64,000 nucleotides of DNA from an uncultured Paracoccaceae bacterium (GCA_937916485.1 CALFSV010000256.1:1-64000), one strand, 5' to 3'; positions 35,759-45,460 are shown, counted from the stretch's first letter. Made by a program: numbers and translations. Notes: generated from the letters alone by a model not told the origin.

Positions 35759-36310
35759 ATGCCAACGCATTACGCGACGCCCGACGGTTTTTCGCCAGCC
35801 GAATGTGACCAGATCATCGACGTGGCCCGCCATGCCCCACGGCAGGATGCCCGGCTTGTCGGTGCCAACCGGGATCACAACCTGCGGCGGGCCGATCTTG
35901 TCTGGCTTGACGGTCTGGCTGGGGCCGAATGGGTGATGGACCGCCTGATCGACATCGTGCGCCGGGCCAATCGCGACTGCTTTGGTTTTGACCTGACCGA
36001 GTTTGCCGAAAGCCCCCAGATCGCCCAGTATGGGGCTGACCGTGAAGGGCATTTTGATTGGCACAGCGACATCGGAGAGGGGCCGCAGGCTGCCCGGAGA
36101 AAGCTGACAATGGTCGCCCAACTTTCGGATGCGGGCGACTATTCGGGCGGCGCTCTGGAACTCCGCCCTTCGGCCCATGTTCATGAGGCCGACCGGGGGA
36201 GAGGACATGTCTCTGTCTTTCCCAGCTATACGCTGCACCGGGTGACCCCGGTCACGCAGGGCGAGCGCTTGTCCCTTACGGTCTGGGCACACGGTCCGGC
36301 ATTTCGCTGA
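35759..36310 (+). CDS. PKHD-type 2OG-Fe(II) oxygenase
   Basis: A 183-residue dioxygenase of the prolyl-4-hydroxylase/PKHD type. The iron ligands are HFDWHSDIG (His-x-Asp) and the distal His in YTLHRVTPV; the following ERLSLTVWAHGP supplies an Arg for 2-oxoglutarate. The strand SGGALELRPS is typical. These proteins act on Fe(II) and 2-oxoglutarate; the substrate is unknown. It lies alone between nadE and the DUF1801 gene. Confidence 0.82.
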   Translation: MPTHYATPDGFSPAECDQIIDVARHAPRQDARLVGANRDHNLRRADLVWLDGLAGAEWVMDRLIDIVRRANRDCFGFDLTEFAESPQIAQYGADREGHFDWHSDIGEGPQAARRKLTMVAQLSDAGDYSGGALELRPSAHVHEADRGRGHVSVFPSYTLHRVTPVTQGERLSLTVWAHGPAFR

Positions 36311-36359
36311 ACGCGCAGGATATGTTACCCTTTGATCCGACGGATCGGAGGTGGCGCCT

Positions 36360-36788
36360 ATGCCCGAGAACAAGACCAGGCTGACCGAACAAAGCGTTGA
36401 CGATCACATCGCGGCCATTGCGCCGGACCAGAAGCGGGCGGACGCCGTCGCGCTGGATAGGCTGTTCCGTGAGGTATCAGGGTACCAGCCCCGGATGTTC
36501 GGCGGGTCGATCATCGGCTATGGCAGCTATGCCTATACCTACGACAGCGGCCATTCGGGCGTGAGCATCGCGACGGGTTTTGCCCCGCGCAAATCCAATA
36601 TCGTCCTGTACATCATGCCGGGCTATAGTGACTTTGGTGACATCCTCGCACGGCTTGGGAAGCACAAGATCGGCAAATCCTGTCTTTATATCAACAAGCT
36701 GGCGGATGTTGACACAGAGGTTTTGAAGGAACTGATCCGGGCGGGTCTGGACGATCTTGCCAGTCGGTGGCCAATTTCCGCTACGTAG
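36360..36788 (+). CDS. DUF1801 domain protein
   Basis: A 142-residue small protein of the DUF1801 (YdhG-like) group, with MFGGSIIGYGSYAYTYDSGH, GFAPRKSNIVLYIMPGYSDF and GKSCLYINKLADVD. The function is unknown. The ATG at 36360 is preferred because GGAGGTGG just upstream makes the ribosome site, which an in-frame GTG at 36351 would overlap. Confidence 0.85.
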   Translation: MPENKTRLTEQSVDDHIAAIAPDQKRADAVALDRLFREVSGYQPRMFGGSIIGYGSYAYTYDSGHSGVSIATGFAPRKSNIVLYIMPGYSDFGDILARLGKHKIGKSCLYINKLADVDTEVLKELIRAGLDDLASRWPISAT

Positions 36789-36842
36789 TCCCATAAACGG
36801 GCGTGACGGCCCGGCAAACTCTGCTAGGTGCCTTTGAATATC

Positions 36843-36863
36843 GGGCCGCCTTTCTTGCGGCCC
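36843..36863. repeat. Hairpin just upstream of the MFS gene
   Basis: GGGCCGC and GCGGCCC form a 7-base stem with a 7-base T/C-rich loop, ending 14 bases before the MFS start codon. No T-run follows on the plus strand; on the minus strand it would follow a TTTT. It may limit read-through or modulate translation. Confidence 0.35.
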
Positions 36864-36877
36864 AAAAGGGATCTGCA

Positions 36878-38350
36878 ATGAACAGCCAACCCGAAATGTC
36901 GGCGGCAGGCGCCCCGACCGAGCCACTGCCCGGTCGATGGATCGCGATGGTGGCCCTTTTGGTCGCAGCCTTCATGAACTTGATTGATGTGACTATCGTC
37001 AACGTGGCCTTGCCAAGCCTTGCGGATGCGTTCGGGGCGAATGACAGCCAGATCGAATGGGTTGTGGCGGTCTATATTTTGACATTTGCCTTGCTGTTGC
37101 TGCCGTCGGGCCGGCTGGGCGACGTGATCGGGCGGCGGCGCATGTTCATCTGGGGTGTTGTGGTCTTTACCATCGGCTCGACCCTTTGCGGACTTGCCCC
37201 CTCGATCGAGGGGCTGGTGGCGGCGCGGGTGGTGCAGGGTATCGGCGGGGCGATGATGACACCGCAGACCCTTGCCCTTGTGCCGGTCCTGTTTCCGCCT
37301 GCCGAACGGGGGCTTGCCTTCGCTCTGTTCGGGCTGTCGGCGGGTCTGGCCAGTGTGACCGGCCCCTTGCTGGGCGGGTCGCTGATTGCGCTGGATATCT
37401 GGGGGATGGGCTGGCGGCCGATTTTTCTTGTAAACATTCCCATCGGTTTTCTGGCTGTGGCGGGGGCCTTGCGGTTTGTGCCCAATGTTCCCGGCAACGC
37501 TGATCTGAAGCTCGATTTCGTTGGGATCGGAATCGCGGCAACAGCCCTTCTGATGATCCTATTCCCCTTGATCGAGGGGCGCCAGATTGGCTGGCCCTGG
37601 TGGTGCTTTGCCCTGATGATTGCAGCCATCCCCGTGGCGGCGCTGTTCCTGCTTTGGCAGCGGCGGCAGGCGGCCCGGGGGGCGGCGCAGTTGATCCCGG
37701 CCAGCCTGTTTGGCAACCGGAACTTCATCATTGGTTCAGGCATCGTGATGCTGATCTTTGCGGGCATCCCGGGCTTTTTCCTTGTGCTGGCTGTGACGCT
37801 GCAGGTGGGCAATGGATTGACGCCGCTGGAATCGGGCCTGACCACCATGCCGTTTTCGCTAGGTGTGCTGATTGCCTCTATCGCCTCGGGCCGGCTCGGG
37901 CTGCGCTGGCCGCGCAGGCGGATCATGGTAGGGGGGCTGTTGCTGGCCACCGGCATGCTCTTGCTGCGCTTTGCCGTGCCGGGCGAGGGGGAGATCCTGG
38001 TGCGGGCCGCCCTGATCATGCCTTTGGTCATCGCGGGGTTGGGGCTGGGAACGGGCATCTCGCCCTTGTTTCAGACCGTTTTGTCAAATGTCAGCGGCGC
38101 CGACACAGGCTCTGCCTCGGGCACCTTGCAGTCGTTCCAGCAGGTCGGCGGGGCGCTGGGCCTGGCTGTGATGGGGGAAGTGTTCTTTGGCACCTTGCGA
38201 CGCGCCTTGCCAGCCGCTGGCGATGCCGTTGCCATCTATTCGATGGCGTTGGATCGGGCACTGATCTTCAACACGCTCAGCTTTCTGCTGGTGGCCGTGT
38301 TGGTCTGGCGGTTGCCGCGACCCTCAATGGAGGCGGCTCCATCGCGTTAG
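36878..38350 (+). CDS. MFS drug-efflux transporter, DHA2 (EmrB/QacA) type
   Basis: A 490-residue transporter with about fourteen membrane helices. DHA2 markers: FMNLIDVTIVNVALPSLADA in helix 1, the loop GRLGDVIGRRRMFIWG after helix 2 (motif A), and ARVVQGIGGAMMTPQTLALV (motif C region: GPLLGGSLI). It probably exports hydrophobic compounds by proton antiport. The start at 36878 follows AAGGGA; an upstream in-frame ATG encodes unconserved residues. It ends convergently with pfkB, the coding ends overlapping by four bases. Confidence 0.9.
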   Translation: MNSQPEMSAAGAPTEPLPGRWIAMVALLVAAFMNLIDVTIVNVALPSLADAFGANDSQIEWVVAVYILTFALLLLPSGRLGDVIGRRRMFIWGVVVFTIGSTLCGLAPSIEGLVAARVVQGIGGAMMTPQTLALVPVLFPPAERGLAFALFGLSAGLASVTGPLLGGSLIALDIWGMGWRPIFLVNIPIGFLAVAGALRFVPNVPGNADLKLDFVGIGIAATALLMILFPLIEGRQIGWPWWCFALMIAAIPVAALFLLWQRRQAARGAAQLIPASLFGNRNFIIGSGIVMLIFAGIPGFFLVLAVTLQVGNGLTPLESGLTTMPFSLGVLIASIASGRLGLRWPRRRIMVGGLLLATGMLLLRFAVPGEGEILVRAALIMPLVIAGLGLGTGISPLFQTVLSNVSGADTGSASGTLQSFQQVGGALGLAVMGEVFFGTLRRALPAAGDAVAIYSMALDRALIFNTLSFLLVAVLVWRLPRPSMEAAPSR

Positions 38351-39294
38351 ATCGCAACACTGGGGCACATCGGGAGGAGCCGTTCGACATCCTCGGGACG
38401 ACACAGGAGCGTACCTTCGGTCATCACGGCAGCACTTGCTGCGGCGACTCCGCGTGACAGGGCTTCGTTCAAGGGATGACCGCTGGCCAGGGCAAGGGTA
38501 AACCCGCCGACAAAGCTGTCACCGGCCCCCACCTTGGAGCGGACGGGCACGTCGGCTGCGGCGGAATGCAGCCTCTCGTCCTTGGACGCCAGGATCGACC
38601 CTTCGGGACCGCGCGCCACGATCACGATCTCGGCCGCACCGCGCGCAACAAGGCTGGCGGCGAAATCTGCGCTTTCAATCAGGTTGCGCAGAGGGCGTCC
38701 GGCGATCTCATCGGCTTCGTGGTGGTTCATGCGCAGGACCTTGGGCCCCGCTTCGGTCCCGCGGGCCAGAAGGTGCAGGGCATGTCCCGATGTGTCGACG
38801 ATGGCCTCCGCCTCCTTCTTGCGCAACCTTTGGCAAAGCTCTGGGATCATGGCTGGCGGGACGCCGGGTGGCAGGCTGCCAGACAGGACAACAAGCCCGC
38901 CGGGTCGTGCCGCCGCCAGCACGGCCGCCTCTGCTGCCGCCGTGTCGGCGGGAAACCAGCTAGGCCCCGGCAGCATGAGGCGATATTGTTCGCCCGTCTT
39001 GCGGTCTGTCACAGCGAGCGACGAGCGAGTTTCGCCCGGTACGATGTGGTCGATGACCTCCATCCCCGCAGCGATCAGCAGGTCATGAATGCGCTGCCCT
39101 GTGCTGCCCCCTAGCGCCACCAGACAGCGGGCCTGACCGCCCAAAAGCTTGATGGCGCGGGCAACATTGATCCCACCTCCGCCCGGATCGGTCTGGGCAG
39201 GGTTGCATCGCAGCTTCTGGCCCGGCGCCACATGGTCGACCGCCGTGGACAGGTCCAGCGCAGGATTAAGGGTGACAGTAAGGATATCGCGCAT
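38347..39294 (-). CDS. PfkB-family hexose kinase (1-phosphofructokinase type)
   Basis: A 315-residue sugar kinase. The start is ILTVTLNPALDLSTAVDHVA, with DPGGGGINVARAIKLLGG matching the first PfkB signature and VRSKVGAGDSFVGGFTLALA the second, holding the catalytic Asp and anion hole. The TLNPALD opening is typical of 1-phosphofructokinase and 6-phosphofructokinase-2 and tagatose-6-phosphate kinases. Without sugar-PTS neighbours the exact substrate cannot be named. Confidence 0.88.
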   Translation of the reverse strand: MRDILTVTLNPALDLSTAVDHVAPGQKLRCNPAQTDPGGGGINVARAIKLLGGQARCLVALGGSTGQRIHDLLIAAGMEVIDHIVPGETRSSLAVTDRKTGEQYRLMLPGPSWFPADTAAAEAAVLAAARPGGLVVLSGSLPPGVPPAMIPELCQRLRKKEAEAIVDTSGHALHLLARGTEAGPKVLRMNHHEADEIAGRPLRNLIESADFAASLVARGAAEIVIVARGPEGSILASKDERLHSAAADVPVRSKVGAGDSFVGGFTLALASGHPLNEALSRGVAAASAAVMTEGTLLCRPEDVERLLPMCPSVAI

Positions 39295-39343
39295 GACATG
39301 GGACCTGATGACTACCGGCCCAGAGTGCATCGCGACGTGAGGC

Positions 39344-39388
39344 TATGCAATCCGCATAGGCCCGCCCCCAAAGATCGGGGGGCGGGCC
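39344..39388 (-). terminator. Stem-loops after the MBL-fold gene
   Basis: An 11-base GC-rich stem (GGCCCGCCCCC 39359-39369 with GGGGGCGGGCC 39378-39388) lies just past the MBL gene stop, followed on the minus strand by a second small stem CTATGC/GCATAG. There is little T-run, so termination strength is uncertain. Confidence 0.55.
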
Positions 39389-39398
39389 AACTGGGTTC

Positions 39399-40322
39399 CT
39401 ACATGAACTGGTAGCTGACGGGCACGAAGTGGAAGCCGTCGGCACCCCGGGTCTCAACAAAGCCCGCGCCGGGGAAGGGCATGTGGTATCCGATAACGGC
39501 GACCTCATCGGCAGCAGCCATGCCCAGCAGCGTGCGACGAGTGGCGGCAGCGGCAGCCTTGTCGGCGTCAAAGCGGACTTCCCAGTCGGGGTAGGCCAAC
39601 GACCAGACGTAGTGGTTTGCCGTGTCGGCCATCAAAAGCATCTGGCGACCGCCGCTTTCGAGCATGTAGGCCATGTGGCCCGGCGTATGGCCAAACGCCG
39701 CCATGCCGGTGATGCCGGAGCGAACGGAACCGCCGTCGCCGATAAAGGTCATCTTGTCAGCCAGCGGACGGACCTTGGCCTCGAACCCTTCGCTTTCGGC
39801 CCCGGCCCAGAAATCAAACTCGGCCTGGCCGGTCACATAGGCGGCGTTGGCAAATGTCGCCTCGCCCGCGTCATTGGTCAGGCCTCCGATGTGATCACCG
39901 TGCATATGGGTGATGACGACATGGGTAATGTCCTCGGCCGCGTAGCCGGCTGCGGACAGGGCGCTGGTCATGCCGCCGGCGTCAAGGCCGGTGTCGAACA
40001 GGATGACCTCGGACCCGGTGTTCACGACCGTGGGCGTAAAGAAGAACTGGGCGGCATCCGTCGGGATAAAGTTCTGGGCCGACACTTCGGCAAATTCCTC
40101 GGTCGAGACATTCAACCCGAAAATGCCCTGCGGCTCTGGCACAGACCGGCTTCCGGCAAGAAGGGTCGTGACGCGGAAATCGCCAAAGGTAAAGTTGCGG
40201 TGGGTGGGAAGTGCACCCCCGTGGCCTGCAGCAGCGGCGGGGGTGGCCAGGGTGCTGGCAGCCCCTGCGGCAAAGGGCAAGCTGGCTCCGGCAAGGATCG
40301 ACTGACCACGCGTCATGCGCAT
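39399..40322 (-). CDS. Secreted metallo-beta-lactamase-fold hydrolase
   Basis: A 307-residue MBL-fold protein with a signal-like N-terminus (SILAGASLPFAAGAASTLAT PAAAAG). The metal motif is THMHGDHIGGL, with further ligands in GHTPGHMAYML, LLMADTANHYVW and the last His in IGYHMPFPGAGF. Relatives include quorum-quenching-like lactonases and uncharacterised exported hydrolases; the substrate is unknown. The ATG at 40322 follows GGAGGAC at good spacing. It stands alone. Confidence 0.87.
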   Translation of the reverse strand: MRMTRGQSILAGASLPFAAGAASTLATPAAAAGHGGALPTHRNFTFGDFRVTTLLAGSRSVPEPQGIFGLNVSTEEFAEVSAQNFIPTDAAQFFFTPTVVNTGSEVILFDTGLDAGGMTSALSAAGYAAEDITHVVITHMHGDHIGGLTNDAGEATFANAAYVTGQAEFDFWAGAESEGFEAKVRPLADKMTFIGDGGSVRSGITGMAAFGHTPGHMAYMLESGGRQMLLMADTANHYVWSLAYPDWEVRFDADKAAAAATRRTLLGMAAADEVAVIGYHMPFPGAGFVETRGADGFHFVPVSYQFM

Positions 40323-40476
40323 TGATAGTCCTCCGTTGGGTTGATCGATGATCCGAAAGTAGTGCCCGAACGTCCCAAGAAAATGCGCTGGCTCTGCACA
40401 GGTTTGTGCATGGATGCAGAGGGTCGGCGCGCCGGAGTGGATCGGCCCGCCGAGTGGCCTGTTGGATCGGCGCTTG

Positions 40477-40881
40477 TCAGGCCCACCATTCGTCGATAGC
40501 CGCGATATCCTCGTCCGACCAGCCGAAGTGATGGGCGAATTCGTGGATGGTCACATGGGCCACAAGCTCGGCCAGGGTGACATTTCCCCTTTCCGCCCAT
40601 TCATCGAGGATCGGGCGCCGGAACAGCCAGACGACATCGGGGCCCTGCGGCTGGTCAAAGACGGATTTCTCGGTCAGCGGAATGCCCTCGTAAAGACCTG
40701 TCAGATCAAACGGCTCCATCTCCATTTCCCGCAAGGTGTCCTCATCCGCGAAGTCTGCGACGCGCAATGCGACAGCGCTTGCGGCGTCCCGGAATGCCGG
40801 AGGCAGATGCGCCACCGTCTGGCGGGCATGTTCCTCGATCTCGTCAAGGGTTGGGGCGGGGTGGTCCAGGGGGCCTGACAT
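40477..40881 (-). CDS. Zincin-like metallopeptidase family protein
   Basis: A 134-residue protein of the small zincin family. The metal site is HVTIHEFAHHFGWSDEDI (HExxH plus a downstream acidic residue). The N-terminal half is helical (LDEIEEHARQTVAHLPPAFR) with VWLFRRPILDEWAERG before the metal helix. It is widespread in proteobacteria without a defined substrate. It diverges from gltX. Confidence 0.85.
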   Translation of the reverse strand: MSGPLDHPAPTLDEIEEHARQTVAHLPPAFRDAASAVALRVADFADEDTLREMEMEPFDLTGLYEGIPLTEKSVFDQPQGPDVVWLFRRPILDEWAERGNVTLAELVAHVTIHEFAHHFGWSDEDIAAIDEWWA

Positions 40882-40973
40882 GTGCCTGATATGGACAAAA
40901 CGGAAGGGGTGTGAAAGAGGCAGGAGCGAACCAAAGGGGCCCCTTGCAGGGGTTTCATCAGAGGATACGTGCC

Positions 40974-42299
40974 ATGACGACCACCCGTTTCGCCCCGTCG
41001 CCCACCGGCTGGCTGCATATCGGCAACCTGCGGGCTGCCCTTTTCAACTATGCCATCGCACGACAGGCCGGCGGAACCTTCATCCTGCGGATCGACGATA
41101 CCGATCCGGAGCGGTCGAAAGAGGAATATGTCGAAGGCATCAAGGACGCGCTGACCTGGCTTGGCCTGACCTGGGATCAGTTGGAATTCCAGTCCAAGCG
41201 CCTTGACCGCTACGATGCGGCACGGGACCGGCTGATCGAAATGGGCCGTCTTTACGAATGCTTTGAGACGCCGACCGAGCTGGACCTCAAGCGCAAGAAA
41301 CAGCTGAACATGGGCAAGCCGCCGGTCTACGACCGGGCAGCGCTGAGCCTGAGCGAGGCCGAAAAGGACACCCTTCGGGCCGAGCGGGGGTCGCACTGGC
41401 GCTTCAAGCTCGATCTGGATCGGATCGAATGGGAGGATGGCATCCTTGGCCCGATCTCGATCGACGCGGCCAGCGTCAGCGACCCGGTCCTGATCAAGGA
41501 AAGCGGTCAGTACCTTTATACGCTCGCCTCTGTCGTGGATGACGTCGAGATGCAGGTCACGGATATCGTGCGCGGATCGGACCATGTCACCAACACGGCG
41601 ACCCAGATCCAGATCATCACCGCCCTTGGCGGCGCGGTCCCGAGCTTTGCCCACCATTCGCTTCTGACCGGCCCGCAGGGTGAAGGGCTGTCCAAGCGAC
41701 TGGGTACGCTGAGCCTGCGTGACCTGCGCGCGCAGGGGATCGAGCCGATGGCTATCCTGAGCCAGATGGCGCGTCTCGGGTCGTCGCAGCCGGTTGAATT
41801 GCGCACAAGCGTGGCCGAGGTTGTCGAAGGCTTTGACCTGAGCACCTTTGGGTCGGCCCCGACCAAGTTCGATGTGGCCGACCTGGAGCCGCTGACCGCA
41901 AGGGTCCTTGCGTCCGAGCCCTTGTCCGCTGTGGCCGAAGAGATTGCGGCGGCGGGCGTTCCCGATGCGCTGGCCGCCCAGTTCTGGGAGGTCATCCGCG
42001 AGAACATCGCCACAAGGGCCGAGATTGCAGGCTGGTGGGATGTGTTCCAGGGCCGCGTCGCCCCCGAGGTGGCCGAGGAAGACCGGGCGTTTGTGGCGGA
42101 GGCCCTTGCCCTTTTGGGAGAGCCTGCCTATGGGCCGCAGACCTGGGCCGACTGGACCGGCGCTGTGAAGGAGGCGACGGGCCGCAAGGGCAAAGGCCTG
42201 TTCATGCCGCTGCGCCATGCCGTTACCGGCCGCCACCGTGGCCCGGAGATGGCCGATGTGATGGCGCTGATGCAGGTGAAACCCGCGCTGGCAGGCTGA
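40974..42299 (+). CDS. gltX: Glutamyl-tRNA synthetase
   Basis: A 441-residue class I synthetase charging tRNA-Glu (and, in organisms lacking GlnRS, often tRNA-Gln). The HIGH box is FAPSPTGWLHIGNLRAALFN; the KMSKS box is GLSKRLGTLSL. IDDTDPERSKEEY and SDHVTNTATQIQII are typical. The C-terminal anticodon domain is short compared with the ~470-residue GltX of many bacteria. Alphaproteobacteria often have two GluRS paralogues, and this may be the shorter one. The ATG at 40974 has GAGGA upstream. Confidence 0.93.
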   Translation: MTTTRFAPSPTGWLHIGNLRAALFNYAIARQAGGTFILRIDDTDPERSKEEYVEGIKDALTWLGLTWDQLEFQSKRLDRYDAARDRLIEMGRLYECFETPTELDLKRKKQLNMGKPPVYDRAALSLSEAEKDTLRAERGSHWRFKLDLDRIEWEDGILGPISIDAASVSDPVLIKESGQYLYTLASVVDDVEMQVTDIVRGSDHVTNTATQIQIITALGGAVPSFAHHSLLTGPQGEGLSKRLGTLSLRDLRAQGIEPMAILSQMARLGSSQPVELRTSVAEVVEGFDLSTFGSAPTKFDVADLEPLTARVLASEPLSAVAEEIAAAGVPDALAAQFWEVIRENIATRAEIAGWWDVFQGRVAPEVAEEDRAFVAEALALLGEPAYGPQTWADWTGAVKEATGRKGKGLFMPLRHAVTGRHRGPEMADVMALMQVKPALAG

Positions 42300-42325
42300 C
42301 TTTGGTGCCTGTGACCTGACGGGGC

Positions 42326-42380
42326 GGTGGGTCAGGACCCACCTTACGCCTCCGGCGGGAGTATTTCAGACAGAGCGAAG
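42326..42380 (+). repeat. Terminator-like hairpin plus diverged family repeat, copy D
   Basis: GGTGGGTC/GACCCACC (42326-42343, 2-base centre) is followed by CCTCCGGCGGGAGTAT then TTCAGACAGAGCGAAG, a roseobacter variant of the GATATTTGAGGCGAGA element. It sits between the convergent gltX and gamma-glutamylcyclotransferase genes and probably ends both transcripts. Confidence 0.6.
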
Positions 42381-42941
42381 AGCCGGGTCTTTGTCGCGGA
42401 GCCGGGTCAGGTTTGCGTCGACGAAGGCGGTTTCTTCAGCTGTGAGCCGTTGTGACCTTGGGTAGACCGGGGCGGCCCGGTCGTCCTGGATGGCACTGCT
42501 CCAGCCGTGGGTGGTGGCAAAGAAGGCTTCTGCCCCTTCTTGTCCGAAGAGTCTCAGGTAGCCCTGAACCACCACGTCGATGTAGCTGAGCAGGATCGGG
42601 TGATCGGGCCGTGGTGGTGCGAGGTGCCCGTGGTGCACCTGGTAGACGGCGACCGGATTGCCGGGGCCGTCATGGTGGGTTTGCTCTGTCACATCGTGCC
42701 TTGTGTAGGCCGCCTCTCTGGCATCGAGGGCGGCCCAGTCGCCGCCGGGTACATGGGCCACGAGCCCTTCGATGACGCAGCCTTCGGCCCGTTCGACCGA
42801 GAGATAGGCGACGGGCCGGAGCGATGTGTGCCGCCAGACCCGGCGCCAGCCGTAGAGCCGGGCTGGTCTGGGCATGGCATAGTCATGGGTGGCCAGGTTG
42901 ACGAGGCTGCCGTAGCCGAAAAAGAGCGGGTCGAGGCTCAT
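42366..42941 (-). CDS. Gamma-glutamylcyclotransferase-family protein
   Basis: A 191-residue GGCT-fold protein. The N-terminal substrate loop is LFFGYGSLVNLATHDY. The catalytic Glu is expected in the LDAREAAYTRHDV region. Family enzymes release 5-oxoproline from gamma-glutamyl amines or peptides. Its ATG overlaps the stop of the ABC permease (ATGA), so it is co-translated with it, a partnership with no obvious functional reason. Confidence 0.83.
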   Translation of the reverse strand: MSLDPLFFGYGSLVNLATHDYAMPRPARLYGWRRVWRHTSLRPVAYLSVERAEGCVIEGLVAHVPGGDWAALDAREAAYTRHDVTEQTHHDGPGNPVAVYQVHHGHLAPPRPDHPILLSYIDVVVQGYLRLFGQEGAEAFFATTHGWSSAIQDDRAAPVYPRSQRLTAEETAFVDANLTRLRDKDPALRSV

Positions 42942-45460
42942 TCCCTTGCCCTGAGAACCTGTGCCGGCCTGGCCGCCAGGGGCCGCAGAGCGAAGGCGAG
43001 CCCTGCCAGCAGTGTGGCAAGCGTGCCGCCTGCTATGATCCCGATGGCCGAGGGCCAGACAACGGAGTATCCGGTTTCCATGACGAATGTGCTGACGGCC
43101 CAGCCCCCAAGAACCCCCGCCCCAAGGGCAACCGTCCCCGCCGCCAATCCCAGAAGCGCGGCGCGCAGGGCAAAGCTGATCAGGATGCGCCCGCGTGTTG
43201 CGCCCAATGTCTTGAGCACGGCGGCATCGTAGGTTCGGGCCCGTTCGCCCGCCGCGGCCGCACCGATCAGGACGAGAAAGCCGGTCAGCAGCGTTGCAGC
43301 AGCCCCGTAGCGCGTGGCGGCGGCAATCCCTTCGATCACGCTCGAGACCTGGTCGATGGCGTCCCGGATGCGGATGGCGGTGATGTTGGGATAGGCCCCG
43401 GCAAGGTCGCGCAGGATCGCCCCTTCCGCCTCGGGTTCGGCATAGACGGTCGAGATCCAGCTGTGCGGCGCGCCCGCCAGTGCCTGCGGATTCATCGACA
43501 GGACAAAGCCGATGCCTGCGGTTTCAAAGTTCACTTGTCGGAAGCTGGCGATGGTGGCCGTGATGTCCCGCCCAAGGATGTTGATGGTGATGGTGTCGCC
43601 AAGGCTGAGCCCGATTTCCTCGGCCTCTTCGGCAGAAAAGCTGGCGAGCGGGGGGCCGCTGTAATCCTCTGGCCACCAGGAGCCTTCGGTGAGAACGGTG
43701 TCCTCGGGCAGGAAGGTGGAATAGGTGACCCCCCGGTCCCCCTGGAACACCCAATGATCGGCGAAATCGAGAGCGTTAATCCCGTTTACCTTGGTGATGA
43801 TCCCGCGCAGCATGGGGGCTGCCTCGACCTTGGACACCTGATCGTCGGTGGCCAGACGCGCCCGGAACCCGTCGATCTGGTCGGGCTGGATATCGACGAA
43901 AAAATACGAAGGCGCGATGTCGGGCAGTTCCCCTGCGATGGCCCGGCGCAGGTTGCCGTCGATCTGGCCGACTGCCGCCAGAACGGCCAACCCAAGGCCA
44001 AGGGACAGAACAACCGACGTCGTCTCGCCTCCGCGCGCGCCAATGGCCCCCAGCGCAAGCCGAAGGGCCGGCCGCCCCCGCGCCAGTTTGGTGCCGCGCC
44101 GGGCAATGAGCCGGGCCAGCACAGATGCCAGCGTCAGGATCACAAGCGCCCCGGCGATCCCGCCCGCCGTCCAGAGCGTCAGGAAGGCATTGCCTGAAAA
44201 GAGCACCGCCGCCCCGACGAGGGCCGCCAGAAGCAGGCTGATGGTCCCGAGCCAGGGCCAGCGCGGCAACGCCCGCCCGGCGGCAAAGGCGTCGCGGAAA
44301 AGGGTGGCCGCCCGGATCTCTTCGGTGCGGGCAAGCGGCCAGAGGGTAAAGACCAGCACGGCCAGAAGGCCGTAAAGGGCGGCCTCGGCCAGGGGTCGGA
44401 CGTATATCGTGAATTCGGCAGGGATCGGCAGGGCGGCGGAAATCAGCGGCGCGAAGAGCAAGGGCAGACCCGCCCCCAGCACCAGCCCGATGGCGATGCC
44501 CAGAAGGGTCAGGACCCCGATTTGCAGGAAATAGGTCAGAAAGATCACCCGCCCCGTCGCCCCCAGCGTCTTGAGCGTGGCAATAACCTCGGTCTTGCCT
44601 GCCAGATAGGCCCGCACGGCGGCAGAGACCCCGACACCGCCCACCGCCAGCCCCGACAGGCCGATCAGGATGAGGAAGGCGCCAAGCTGGTCGACGAAAC
44701 GGGCCGTACCACCCGCCCCCCGCCGGGCATCGCGCCAGCGCAGGCCGGTGTCGCGGAAGGCGGCCTCGGTCGCATCCTCGAGGACCTGAAGGTTCGCGTC
44801 CTCGGGCAGGTCGAGCCGGTACATCGTCGAGAAAAGTGTCCCCTCGGCCAGAAGCCCGGAATTGGCGAGATCGCGGGTCAGAACCAGGGTCCGGGGGCCA
44901 AGCCCGAAGCCGGCGGAGGCATTGTCGGGATAGCGTGTCAGGATGGCCGACAGGGTGAAGGTCTGGGTGCCCAGCCGGAACTGGTCGCCTGGGGTCAGGC
45001 CAAGCCGGTCGGCCAGCACCCGTTCCAAAACGGCGCCGGGCACGTCGGTGCCGCGCAGGGCGTCGGACAGGGGCATTGGCGGATCAAGCGTGACCTGCCC
45101 GATCAGGGGATAGAGGTCGTCGACCGCCCGGATCTGGGTCAATCCCCGCTCTGGCCCATTAGGCCCGTCGACGACTGCCATCGACCGGAAATCGACGGTT
45201 TCTGAGATCCGGTCGGCGATCCCATTGAGGTAGAGCAATTCATCCGTTCGGGCGAAGCGGTAGGTAAACTCTACCTCGGCGTCGCCCCCCAGAAGGGAGG
45301 CGCCTTCGCGTTCAAGCCCCTCCTGAATACCCGAACGCACGGTCCCTACGGCGGCGATGGCGGCCACGCCAAGGGCGAGGCAGGCCAGAAAGATGCGAAA
45401 GCCTTGCAGGCCACCGCGCAGTTCCCGCCGGGCGAACCGGGCGGCGATGGCAAGGGTCAT
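42938..45460 (-). CDS. FtsX-like ABC transporter permease (YbbP-type)
   Basis: An 840-residue permease with a first helix at ~20-40 (GFRIFLACLALGVAAIAAVG), a large periplasmic domain, two clusters of FtsX-type helices (~245-400 and ~700-830) and a second periplasmic domain. This is the duplicated layout of YbbP and LolC-like exporters. Some relatives move lipids or act as mechanotransmitters for envelope enzymes. It follows its ATPase with a 4-base overlap and precedes the GGCT gene. Substrate inferred only from family. Confidence 0.9.
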   Translation of the reverse strand: MTLAIAARFARRELRGGLQGFRIFLACLALGVAAIAAVGTVRSGIQEGLEREGASLLGGDAEVEFTYRFARTDELLYLNGIADRISETVDFRSMAVVDGPNGPERGLTQIRAVDDLYPLIGQVTLDPPMPLSDALRGTDVPGAVLERVLADRLGLTPGDQFRLGTQTFTLSAILTRYPDNASAGFGLGPRTLVLTRDLANSGLLAEGTLFSTMYRLDLPEDANLQVLEDATEAAFRDTGLRWRDARRGAGGTARFVDQLGAFLILIGLSGLAVGGVGVSAAVRAYLAGKTEVIATLKTLGATGRVIFLTYFLQIGVLTLLGIAIGLVLGAGLPLLFAPLISAALPIPAEFTIYVRPLAEAALYGLLAVLVFTLWPLARTEEIRAATLFRDAFAAGRALPRWPWLGTISLLLAALVGAAVLFSGNAFLTLWTAGGIAGALVILTLASVLARLIARRGTKLARGRPALRLALGAIGARGGETTSVVLSLGLGLAVLAAVGQIDGNLRRAIAGELPDIAPSYFFVDIQPDQIDGFRARLATDDQVSKVEAAPMLRGIITKVNGINALDFADHWVFQGDRGVTYSTFLPEDTVLTEGSWWPEDYSGPPLASFSAEEAEEIGLSLGDTITINILGRDITATIASFRQVNFETAGIGFVLSMNPQALAGAPHSWISTVYAEPEAEGAILRDLAGAYPNITAIRIRDAIDQVSSVIEGIAAATRYGAAATLLTGFLVLIGAAAAGERARTYDAAVLKTLGATRGRILISFALRAALLGLAAGTVALGAGVLGGWAVSTFVMETGYSVVWPSAIGIIAGGTLATLLAGLAFALRPLAARPAQVLRARE